Shown piece by piece: positions 7,330-14,339 of a stretch of 23,751 nucleotides of DNA (within the stretch, counting starts at the first letter, position 1; every line of letters begins with the position of its first letter). A program made the position numbers and the translations under genes. This DNA is from RGIG2094 sp045660065 (GTDB lineage: Bacteria; Bacillota; Clostridia; RGIG6154), in contig JAZRDC010000130.1 in the NCBI GenBank assembly GCA_045660065.1, forward strand, positions 1 through 23,751, written 5' to 3'. The notes beneath the pieces were generated by a model, which was not told the DNA's origin, did not search any database, and worked only from the letters and a program-made list of their open reading frames with translations.

Positions 7330-7656
7330 TCAAGTTATTAATGGTGCAAAAAACACATCGGTTTTTTTATCTTTTCCCGTAACATAAACTCCGCCCATAT
7401 TAGAATTGTACCAAATGCTCACATAAGAAAATTCTATTAATGGATGTGGTTGCACACCAATTTCTGCTAAAAATGCATAAAGTGTATATTCGTTATTCTC
7501 ATAAAAATACCAACCGCCGTTTTGCTCGGCATTTTCTTTGACTAAAGAATTTAATATAAAATCATCAGGCAAATCTTTGACGCTTTTTTTTAGCCACAAA
7601 AGGTTCTTAAACCCTTTTATTTCAAGTTTATCTCCGTTTATAATAATGCTATGCAT
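7330..7656 (-). CDS. hypothetical protein, 108 residues, unrecognised
   Basis: Small, soluble, slightly acidic protein with many aromatics (WYFYENNEYTLY, YVSIWYNS). No signal peptide or membrane segment, and I do not recognise the family. The ATG at 7654-7656 follows GGGTG by five bases; an in-frame GTG at 7668 overlaps this binding site. It lies 57 bases beyond the end of the mazEF-linked secreted-protein gene, from which it is separated by a strong terminator, and I see no clear promoter of its own. It may therefore depend on readthrough or on a promoter hidden in the terminator region. Codon use looks like that of its neighbours. The reading frame is intact, but there is no independent proof that it is expressed. 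Confidence 0.55.
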   Translation of the reverse strand: MHSIIINGDKLEIKGFKNLLWLKKSVKDLPDDFILNSLVKENAEQNGGWYFYENNEYTLYAFLAEIGVQPHPLIEFSYVSIWYNSNMGGVYVTGKDKKTDVFFAPLIT

Positions 7657-7668
7657 AATTTCACCCAC

Positions 7669-7710
7669 AAAAAAAGATTACAAAAACATTATATGTTTCT
7701 GTAATCTTTT
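7669..7710 (-). terminator. rho-independent terminator of the mazEF-secreted protein operon
   Basis: 18-bp stem with one mismatch (7672-7689 with 7693-7710) and a 3-base loop. On the minus strand it runs into seven T residues (complement of 7669-7675). It starts 3 bases after the stop codon at 7714. Confidence 0.9.
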
Positions 7711-7713
7711 AAA

Positions 7714-8121
7714 TTACTTGATTGAATATCCGCCCTTAACCATTACAAGACTTTTTTCTGTAACTTTAAGTCCTCTTCCATCTTCAACCGGTATAAGCAA
7801 ATGATGATTTGCAGGAATCTGTGTTCCGTTTGAAAGGTCATAACCTGCTGTAAGGTCTGCTACGCCGCCTTTTTCGGTTGCAATTATACTTCCCTTACCC
7901 ATTCTTAAAACCATCTCTGTTCCCTCTTCGCCATACAGACTTTTGCCTGCCGGAACTTCCACAACTTTAAATGTTATTTCAGGTTTGAAAATTTCCTTGA
8001 TGTAACTTAATGTAACAACAGGATCTGTTTCTGTACCCGGCTGAGCATATACCATATATGTAGCCGCCATACATACTATTACAACTATTGTTACGAAAGA
8101 AATTATTCTTTTTTTTCTCAT
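7714..8121 (-). CDS. small secreted protein of unknown function in the mazEF operon
   Basis: 135 residues. Residues 1-26 form a signal peptide (basic MRKKR, hydrophobic core, then VYAQ); a retained N-terminal anchor is also possible. The mature part opens TETDPVVTLSYIKEIF, which resembles the DPLVT-SYV motif I recall from assorted secreted clostridial and paenibacillar proteins. It ends in a glycine-rich beta-type stretch (GKGSIIATEKGGVADLT, then IPANHHLLIPVEDGRG). No catalytic motif is evident. The ATG has AAAGGAG upstream and sits 13 bases after the mazF stop, with a terminator right behind the gene, so it is the last gene of the antitoxin-toxin transcript. Whether it is functionally tied to the toxin or merely a passenger cannot be decided from the sequence. 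Confidence 0.8.
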   Translation of the reverse strand: MRKKRIISFVTIVVIVCMAATYMVYAQPGTETDPVVTLSYIKEIFKPEITFKVVEVPAGKSLYGEEGTEMVLRMGKGSIIATEKGGVADLTAGYDLSNGTQIPANHHLLIPVEDGRGLKVTEKSLVMVKGGYSIK

Positions 8122-8134
8122 AAGAATTCTCCTT

Positions 8135-8485
8135 TTATACCTCTAACAACCCAAAACTGATAACAAGGGCATCGTTTACTTTTTCCATCAGTTCATCATC
8201 AACTGAACCGATTTTTTCTTTTAATCTTTTTTTATCTATTGTTCTGATCTGTTCAAGTAAAATCACAGAATTTTTTGCCAGACCATATTCACTTGCATCA
8301 ACCTCGATATGCGTAGGCATTTTCGCTTTATTTATCTGCGAAGTAATTGCCGCGGCAATAACTGTCGGGCTGTATTTATTTCCAACATCGTTTTGTACTA
8401 TCAAAACAGGTCTGACTCCGCCTTGTTCAGAGCCTACCACCGGACTAAGATCAGCGTAATAAATCTCTCCTCGTTTAACTATCAC
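8135..8485 (-). CDS. mazF: type II toxin MazF/EndoA, mRNA endoribonuclease
   Basis: 116 residues when started at the GTG at 8483-8485, the same length as Bacillus subtilis EndoA (NdoA/YdcE) and very close to it in sequence. The shared IVKRGE opening, SPVVGSEQGGVRPVL and ILLEQIRTIDK are all present. The known catalytic residues of the EndoA/MazF family correspond to R25 and T48, both present. Such toxins cleave single-stranded mRNA at short sites (UACAU in B. subtilis). The GTG follows the antitoxin stop by one base, with GGAG inside the antitoxin's last codons, so translation is coupled. Upstream in-frame codons to 8515 overlap the antitoxin gene and lack a binding site. The reading frame and active site are intact, so the toxin should be functional. 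Confidence 0.96.
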   Translation of the reverse strand: MIVKRGEIYYADLSPVVGSEQGGVRPVLIVQNDVGNKYSPTVIAAAITSQINKAKMPTHIEVDASEYGLAKNSVILLEQIRTIDKKRLKEKIGSVDDELMEKVNDALVISFGLLEV

Positions 8486-8486
8486 A

Positions 8487-8762
8487 TTATTCACTCTCCG
8501 AAAGTTTTTCCTCACACACTGTCAAAGCTTGATTATCAGCACACAAACACATTTCGGCGTATTCTCTATTAAACTCAGCCGCTTCCCCATATCCTTCTTT
8601 TAAACTTTTTAAATTAATTTTTTTGCACTTCCCCACATAAGCCCTTATAGATTTTTCTGCTATATCATTTAAATCACATTCTATAATTTCTGAAATAGTT
8701 TTCATATCGTTTATCAGGCCTTGTGGCAAAGTAAACTCTATTTTCTTAAGTTCTTTTGCCAT
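8487..8762 (-). CDS. mazE: MazE-type ribbon-helix-helix antitoxin (EndoAI-like)
   Basis: 91-residue CopG/Arc-like repressor paired with MazF. The N-terminal strand KKIEFTLPQGL and following helices (DLNDIAEKSIRAYVGK) match the ribbon-helix-helix fold. The C-terminal third (KSLKEGYGEAAEFNREYAEM, then TVCEEKL) aligns with the EndoAI region that wraps the toxin. It should dimerise on DNA near its own promoter and neutralise MazF. It carries five cysteines (29, 46, 72, 74, 83), more than I would expect for this family. The ATG has a G-rich ribosome binding site (GGGGGC) eight bases upstream. Its order behind alr matches the Bacillus alr-ndoAI-ndoA locus. Confidence 0.88.
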   Translation of the reverse strand: MAKELKKIEFTLPQGLINDMKTISEIIECDLNDIAEKSIRAYVGKCKKINLKSLKEGYGEAAEFNREYAEMCLCADNQALTVCEEKLSESE

Positions 8763-8811
8763 AAAGTTATGCCCCCGCGTTAATATTAAAGGGATTAAAC
8801 TCCCACATACA

Positions 8812-8840
8812 ATTATACACGATTAAAAAGCATTGGTCAA
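8812..8840 (-). promoter_or_regulatory. sigma-A-type promoter of the mazEF operon
   Basis: Minus strand TTGACC (8835-8840), 17-base spacer, TATAAT (8812-8817). It lies 50 bases before the antitoxin ATG. The leader contains the 10-base palindrome TTAATATTAA (8780-8789), a possible but unproven autoregulatory operator for the ribbon-helix-helix protein. Confidence 0.8.
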
Positions 8841-8850
8841 TAACAATAAT

Positions 8851-8876
8851 ATGGAACTGTTTCTTATTTGTTCCAT
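8851..8876 (-). terminator. weak hairpin after alr, possible terminator
   Basis: 7-bp stem ATGGAAC/GTTCCAT (8851-8857 with 8870-8876) and a 12-base loop, starting just after the alr stop. On the minus strand it is followed only by an interrupted T-rich stretch, so termination may be partial and some readthrough into mazEF is plausible. Confidence 0.4.
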
Positions 8877-8878
8877 TT

Positions 8879-10057
8879 TTACTTAAGAAAATTCAAAACT
8901 TTTGTAACGTTTCCTTCCTGTAAGTATACCCTGGGAATTCTTTTTCCCACACTACATAAAATTTCGTAGTTTATTGTATTTGAAAATTCAGCAACGCTTT
9001 CAACCGGTATATTGCTGTCGCCTTGCTTTCCAAACACCGTAACCTCATCATTCACACTAATATTATTGACAGAAGTTACATCAATCATACATTGATCCAT
9101 ACAAATTCTTCCCAAAACAGGAACAATCTTTCCTCCAACAATAACTTTTGCTTTATCACCAAGGTTTCTCGGAAACCCGTCCGCATAGCCAACAGGAATT
9201 GTTGCAATTACCATTTCTTTATCTGTAACAAAAGTTCCACCATAACTTACAGGCGATCCTTTTGCAACTTTTTTCACATTTGTAACTCTTGTTTTAAACT
9301 GCATTGCAGGTTTTAAAGTAAAATCAGACTTTACTTTTTCTGATGGATAATAGCCATACAAAATGATTCCCGGTCTTACCATATCAAGATGCATTTGGGG
9401 AAATTCCAAAGTTGCGGCACTGTTACAACAATGTCTGTATTTAAATTTTACCCCTTTCGCCCCTAACTTTTCAATCAAGCCCATAAATCTTGCAAACTGT
9501 ATCTGAGTGAAATCGCTTTCAGGTTCATCTGCCAAAGCAAAATGAGTAAAAATTCCTTCCGGTTCTAATCCTTTTAAAGAGGTAATCCGTAAAATATCGC
9601 CAACAGTTGCATCATCATTTTCCTTGCTGTAACCATACAAAAATCCAAGACGCGCCATACCTGTATCTACCTTGATATGGATTTTTACTTTTTTGTTGTT
9701 AATTTCAGCAGTTTTTGAAAGTCTTTCAGCACTTTCATAATCAAACACAGTCTGGGATATGTCATTATCTATAATTTCGTTATATCTTTCTTCTGCAGAA
9801 CTGCCTAAAATGAGTATTGGTTTTTCTATACCGCGCTTTCTTAACAAAAGTGCCTCATCTACGCAAGCAACCGCAAAATAGTCTACTCCTGCATTTGCAA
9901 AAACATCAGCAGTTTTAAGGCAACCGTGCCCATATGCATCTGCTTTAACTACTGCCATAATTTTTGTGCTGTCATTAAGGCTTTTTCTTATGTTTATAAT
10001 ATTCGATTGTATTGCATCAAGATCAACTTCCGCCCATGCGCGGTCGCTATATAACAT
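8879..10057 (-). CDS. alr: alanine racemase
   Basis: PLP enzyme that makes D-alanine for peptidoglycan (and D-alanylation). The PLP-binding lysine is K38 in MAVVKADAYGHG. The second catalytic residue is the tyrosine in PVSYGGTF (about residue 267), and the substrate-binding segment GRICMDQCMIDVT is present. The CNSAAT stretch and MVRPGIILYGYYP are also typical. Length 392 is normal for the family and includes the C-terminal beta domain. The ATG is preceded by AAAAGGTG. It follows nnrD by 13 bases and precedes the mazE/mazF pair, as in Bacillus. No second alanine racemase is in view. Confidence 0.97.
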   Translation of the reverse strand: MLYSDRAWAEVDLDAIQSNIINIRKSLNDSTKIMAVVKADAYGHGCLKTADVFANAGVDYFAVACVDEALLLRKRGIEKPILILGSSAEERYNEIIDNDISQTVFDYESAERLSKTAEINNKKVKIHIKVDTGMARLGFLYGYSKENDDATVGDILRITSLKGLEPEGIFTHFALADEPESDFTQIQFARFMGLIEKLGAKGVKFKYRHCCNSAATLEFPQMHLDMVRPGIILYGYYPSEKVKSDFTLKPAMQFKTRVTNVKKVAKGSPVSYGGTFVTDKEMVIATIPVGYADGFPRNLGDKAKVIVGGKIVPVLGRICMDQCMIDVTSVNNISVNDEVTVFGKQGDSNIPVESVAEFSNTINYEILCSVGKRIPRVYLQEGNVTKVLNFLK

Positions 10058-10070
10058 AAAAACACACCTT

Positions 10071-10931
10071 TTAATTTATTTTTTTGAATACTTTTGCCAG
10101 ACACTCTATTATATCACAGGGAGTCATAGCATATTCTGAAAATTCTTCTCTTGCAATATCTCCTGCAAGTCCGTGAATGTATGCACCTATTATGCCGCTT
10201 TCAAAACAAGTCAAGCCTTGTGCGGCAAAAGATGCACAAACACCTGTAAGCACATCACCTGAACCGCCTTTTGCCATACCATTATTGCCGGTGGGATTTA
10301 CAAAAACTTTCTCACCGTCTGTTATAATGGTATCTTTACCTTTAAGTAAAACATTAACTGAATAATTTTTTGCAAAATCTATTGCAATTTGTTCTCTTTT
10401 GCCGAGAATTTCATCAATAGATTTACCCGTAAGCCTTGACATTTCGCCAATATGCGGTGTTATTAAAATATCACATTTGGCTTCCTTTAAAATAGCAGGA
10501 TTTTTTGCCAGTACATTTAGTGCATCTGCATCTAAAATTAATTTTTTGTTATAATTTAAAATAAATTCTTTTACTATTTTTTCAGTGCCTTCGTTTATTC
10601 CCGCACCAGGGCCAATTGCAACAGCATCGCAATTTTTGCCGAATTCAATTGCTTTTTTAAAGGCATCTTTTCCAAAGTTTCCGCTCGCATCATCAAGTGG
10701 CAAGGTCATTACCTCAGTTAATTTTATCTCAAAAATATGGTTTAAAGATAACGGTACTGCGGCTGTAATAAGTCCCGCACCGCTTTTTAATGCAGCCTGC
10801 GATGCCATACATACTGCCCCTGTAAACCCAACACTTCCGCCGATTATCAAAACTCTGCCTCTTTGACCTTTATGGGCATCGTTTTTATGTCTTGGAAGAT
10901 GCTCTTTTACATAGTTTTCACTAACAATCAT
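10071..10931 (-). CDS. nnrD: ADP-dependent (S)-NAD(P)H-hydrate dehydratase
   Basis: Repairs hydrated, inactive NAD(P)H using ADP. The 286-residue protein is the stand-alone ribokinase-fold dehydratase (as in Bacillus YxkO). The N-terminal NnrE epimerase half found in many fused versions is absent. Evidence is the RGRVLIIGGSVGFTGA opening, AVAIGPGAG, the ILDADALN stretch, LITPHIGEMSRLTG and the nucleotide-binding motif NGMAKGGSGDVLTG near residues 220-235. Its ATG overlaps the stop of the upstream membrane-protein gene as ATGA, so the two are coupled. Genes of this type sit beside alr (often with acpS) in many Firmicutes, which agrees with this layout. An NnrE partner would have to be elsewhere. 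Confidence 0.95.
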   Translation of the reverse strand: MIVSENYVKEHLPRHKNDAHKGQRGRVLIIGGSVGFTGAVCMASQAALKSGAGLITAAVPLSLNHIFEIKLTEVMTLPLDDASGNFGKDAFKKAIEFGKNCDAVAIGPGAGINEGTEKIVKEFILNYNKKLILDADALNVLAKNPAILKEAKCDILITPHIGEMSRLTGKSIDEILGKREQIAIDFAKNYSVNVLLKGKDTIITDGEKVFVNPTGNNGMAKGGSGDVLTGVCASFAAQGLTCFESGIIGAYIHGLAGDIAREEFSEYAMTPCDIIECLAKVFKKIN

Positions 10932-11446
10932 GCTCTTTTGGTAACTTTTCTCGGCATTGACATCAAAAGTTGAAGCATAAGTTTTTCATCATCAACAATT
11001 ATAAGTTTTGACAACCCGGTTTTATCCTTAAAAACAACTGCATAGTTTGTTTCGTCATCTTTGCTTCTTGCAGCAAAATATGTTTTTTTGATATCTGTTC
11101 TGTTTTTAAGTTCTTCACTTTCAACAGGAACTATTTTTTCAATTCTGTCCGCAGTTACAGATACGAATTTTTTTCTTCTTTTCTTTGCGAAAATTTTGTC
11201 AACATCAATATCGCCGTTGATTGCGCAATATTCAAACTCTACATCTGTTGTCTGTGCAAATTTATACGCAACAAAAAGTACTGCTGCTGCAAAAAATACA
11301 CCGAAAGAATTTAAAAATTCAATTTTTGCCGCAAGCATCATACTGAGTATTGCTGCTATAAAAGCCGCAATTACAATACCCGTTTTCTTTAATACATCAA
11401 TTTTATCGGGTTCTTTTTGAACCAGACATTCTGTTATTTGTTCCAT
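10928..11446 (-). CDS. two-helix membrane protein, probable DUF6106 family
   Basis: 172 residues from the ATG at 11444-11446, which has GTGAGG upstream; an in-frame upstream ATG at 11494 falls in the promoter and is rejected. The N-terminal 20 residues (MEQITECLVQKEPDKIDVLK) precede two closely spaced membrane helices at about 22-40 and 46-63. A soluble beta-rich domain follows that begins TTDVEFEYCAINGDIDVDKIFAK. That EFEY...NGDIDVDKI motif resembles DUF6106 proteins of Clostridia, recalled from memory and not searched. Function is unknown; the PH-like character of the soluble part is only an impression. It sits between uvrA and nnrD, overlaps nnrD by 4 bases and has its own promoter, so its level need not follow uvrA. 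Confidence 0.7.
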   Translation of the reverse strand: MEQITECLVQKEPDKIDVLKKTGIVIAAFIAAILSMMLAAKIEFLNSFGVFFAAAVLFVAYKFAQTTDVEFEYCAINGDIDVDKIFAKKRRKKFVSVTADRIEKIVPVESEELKNRTDIKKTYFAARSKDDETNYAVVFKDKTGLSKLIIVDDEKLMLQLLMSMPRKVTKRA

Positions 11447-11475
11447 AATTTTTTCCTCACTTTCATTTGTATATA

Positions 11476-11504
11476 ATTGTATCATTAAATACAAAAATAA
11501 TCAA
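11476..11504 (-). promoter_or_regulatory. internal promoter driving the DUF6106-like gene, nnrD and alr
   Basis: Minus strand TTGATT (11499-11504), 17-base spacer, TACAAT (11476-11481) with an extended -10 TG. It begins 2 bases after the uvrA stop. With no terminator behind uvrA, the downstream genes can be read both from here and from the upstream operon. Confidence 0.7.
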
Positions 11505-11505
11505 G

Positions 11506-14331
11506 TCAATTCAAAATCTTTCTTAAATACTGACCTGTGTATGATTTTTTACATTTTGCAACTTCTTCAGGTGTACCTGATATCACAACAGTTCCGCCTT
11601 TGTCCCCGCCGTCAGGTCCCATATCAATAATATAATCTGCGCATTTGATAATATCAAGGTTATGCTCGATAATGATTACTGTGTTTCCTGCATCTACAAG
11701 TTTCTGAAGCACTTCTTCAAGTTTGTGAACATCCGCAGAATGAAGGCCTGTTGTAGGCTCGTCTAAAATATACACGGTTTTTCCTGTGCTTCTTTTTGAA
11801 AGTTCCGTTGCAAGTTTTACTCTTTGCGATTCGCCACCTGAAAGAGTTGTTGCAGGCTGACCGATTTTAACATAGCCAAGACCAACATCAAAAAGTGTCT
11901 GAAGTTTACGCTTGATTGATGGAATATTTTCAAAAAATTCAAGGGCTTCTTCTATTGTCATATCCAAAACTTCACTGATGTTTTTGCCCTTGTATCTTAC
12001 TTCTAAGGTCTCTCTGTTATATCTTTTACCCTTACAAACTTCACAAGGTACAAATACATCAGGTAAAAAGTGCATTTCAATTTTTATAATTCCATCACCT
12101 GTGCAGGCTTCGCATCGACCGCCTTTAACATTGAAGCTGAATCTTCCCGCTTTGTATCCTCTTGCTTGTGCCTCCTGAGTTGATGCAAACAATTCTCTGA
12201 TATCGTTAAACAGACCTGTATATGTGGCAGGATTCGACCTTGGTGTTCTTCCGATAGGACTTTGATCTATCTGTATAACTTTATCAAGATGCTCAATTCC
12301 TGTAATATCTTCCACATTGCCTGATTTTTTTCTTGCACGATTTAATTTGGTTGCAAGAGTTTTATATAAAATCTCATTTATAAGTGTACTTTTACCCGAG
12401 CCTGAAACACCTGTTACAACGGTCATAACACCAATAGGAATTTCTACATCAATATTTTTAAGATTATTCTCTGTTGCTCCGATAATTTTTAATTTCTTAT
12501 CAGAAATTTCACGCCTTGTTTCAGGAATTTCAATTTTAAGTTCTCCGCTTAAGTATTTGCCTGTTATACTCTCTTTACATTTTGCAATTTTGTCAACAGG
12601 ACCTGCATATACAATTTCGCCACCGTGAATTCCTGCACCCGGACCGATATCTATAATAAAATCCGCTTCGCGCATTGTTTCTTCATCGTGTTCAACAACC
12701 AAAACGCTGTTTCCTAAATCTCTTAAATTTTTAAGAGTTGCTATAAGTTTGTCGTTGTCTTTCTGATGAAGTCCGATGCTTGGTTCGTCTAAGATATACA
12801 AAACTCCCATAAGACTTGAACCTATTTGTGTTGCAAGTCTTATTCTCTGTGCTTCACCGCCTGAAAGGGTTCTTGCACCTCTTGACAAGGTAAGATAATC
12901 AAGTCCTACATCAATCAAAAAGCCCATTCGTGAGCGAAGTTCTTTTATTATCATATCCGATATAATTTTATCTTTTTCGCTTAATTCCAAAGAGTTTATG
13001 AATTTAAGTCCGTCAGAAATTGACATATCGGTAAGTTCGATAATATTTTTACCGCCAATAGTTACCGCAAGACTTTCTTTTCTCAGTCGTCTGCCCTTAC
13101 ATTCAGGGCAAACCATATTTATCATCAAAGTTTCATACTCTGCTTTTTGAGATTCGGAAGTAGTTTCGGCATATCTTCTTTCAAGAGTGCCGATTACGCC
13201 CTCAAACCTTGCATAATATATTCCGCCTGAATATTCTCTCTGATACTCGAATTTGATTTTTTCATTTCCTGTACCATATAAAAGTTTGTCCTGATATTCT
13301 TTTGGAATATCTTTAAATGGTGTGGTAAGTTTAAATCCGTAGTGCTGCGCCAAACCCGAATAGTACATATACGCCATACTTTTAGGATTGTCCATAGTGT
13401 TCCAGCCTGCGGCTACAATCGCACCTTCCAAAAGGCTTTTATTCTTATCAGGAACTATCTGATCGGGGTCAATTTTTAATTGTTCTCCAAGACCTGTGCA
13501 ATGAGGACAAGCACCAAAAGGGCTGTTAAATGAAAACATTCTTGGTGTAAGTTCTTCGATATTTATTCCACAATCGGGACAAGCATAGTTCTGGCTGAAC
13601 AGAATTTCTTCGCCGCCAATAACATCAATAACAACTTTGCCTGATGCAAGTTTTAATGCGGTTTCAACAGAATCTGTAAGTCGTTTTTGCATACCATCTT
13701 TTACAACCAATCTGTCTATTACTATGCTCACATCGTGTTTTTTGTTCTTTTCCATAGGGACTTTATCAGTAAGTTCATACATAATCCCGTCAACTTTCGC
13801 TCTTACATATCCGCTTTTTGCGGCATCTGTTAAAACTTTTGTATGTTCGCCTTTTCTTGCACGGATTACAGGTGCTAAAACCTGAATTTTTGTTCCCTCT
13901 TCCAATTCGGTAACTTTATCCACAATTTCATCAACTGACTGTTGCTTGATTTCTTTGTGGCATATTGGACAGTGAACTACGCCTATTCGGGCATATAAAA
14001 GTCTTAAATAATCATAAATTTCTGTTACTGTACCTACGGTTGAGCGTGGGTTTCTGCTTGTTGTTTTCTGGTCAATTGAAATTGCAGGCGACAGACCTTC
14101 GATATAATCAACATCAGGCTTATCCATTTGCCCTAAAAACATTCTTGCATAAGAAGAAAGAGATTCAACATATCTTCTCTGACCTTCTGCATAAATTGTA
14201 TCAAAAGCAAGAGATGATTTTCCTGAGCCGCTTAAACCTGTAAGCACCACAAGTTTATCTCTTGGAATTTCTACATCAATATTTTTAAGATTGTGTTCCC
14301 TTGCACCTTTAATATATATACTTTCTCTCAT
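11506..14331 (-). CDS. uvrA: excinuclease ABC subunit A
   Basis: Damage-recognition ATPase of nucleotide excision repair; dimerises and loads UvrB on DNA. 941 residues, the expected length. Two ABC modules are visible: Walker A GLSGSGKSS (about 32-40) and GVSGSGKST (about 640-648). Signature motifs are LSGGEAQRIRLA and LSGGESQRVKLA, and Walker B sequences are YILDEPSIGLHQ and YILDEPTTGLHS. Zinc-binding CxxC pairs include CPICH, CPDC/CPHC, CPEC and the C-terminal CEAC...CEVC finger. The ATG follows the uvrB stop by 8 bases, and its ribosome binding site overlaps that stop codon, so uvrB and uvrA are coupled. No frameshift or missing motif was seen. Confidence 0.98.
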   Translation of the reverse strand: MRESIYIKGAREHNLKNIDVEIPRDKLVVLTGLSGSGKSSLAFDTIYAEGQRRYVESLSSYARMFLGQMDKPDVDYIEGLSPAISIDQKTTSRNPRSTVGTVTEIYDYLRLLYARIGVVHCPICHKEIKQQSVDEIVDKVTELEEGTKIQVLAPVIRARKGEHTKVLTDAAKSGYVRAKVDGIMYELTDKVPMEKNKKHDVSIVIDRLVVKDGMQKRLTDSVETALKLASGKVVIDVIGGEEILFSQNYACPDCGINIEELTPRMFSFNSPFGACPHCTGLGEQLKIDPDQIVPDKNKSLLEGAIVAAGWNTMDNPKSMAYMYYSGLAQHYGFKLTTPFKDIPKEYQDKLLYGTGNEKIKFEYQREYSGGIYYARFEGVIGTLERRYAETTSESQKAEYETLMINMVCPECKGRRLRKESLAVTIGGKNIIELTDMSISDGLKFINSLELSEKDKIISDMIIKELRSRMGFLIDVGLDYLTLSRGARTLSGGEAQRIRLATQIGSSLMGVLYILDEPSIGLHQKDNDKLIATLKNLRDLGNSVLVVEHDEETMREADFIIDIGPGAGIHGGEIVYAGPVDKIAKCKESITGKYLSGELKIEIPETRREISDKKLKIIGATENNLKNIDVEIPIGVMTVVTGVSGSGKSTLINEILYKTLATKLNRARKKSGNVEDITGIEHLDKVIQIDQSPIGRTPRSNPATYTGLFNDIRELFASTQEAQARGYKAGRFSFNVKGGRCEACTGDGIIKIEMHFLPDVFVPCEVCKGKRYNRETLEVRYKGKNISEVLDMTIEEALEFFENIPSIKRKLQTLFDVGLGYVKIGQPATTLSGGESQRVKLATELSKRSTGKTVYILDEPTTGLHSADVHKLEEVLQKLVDAGNTVIIIEHNLDIIKCADYIIDMGPDGGDKGGTVVISGTPEEVAKCKKSYTGQYLRKILN

Positions 14332-14339
14332 ATTTTACC

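Noticed and set aside
8135..8762. mazEF as a recently acquired mobile toxin-antitoxin module
   Set aside because: It follows alr exactly as in the conserved Firmicute alr-ndoAI-ndoA arrangement, has neighbour-like base composition and no flanking repeats or mobility genes.
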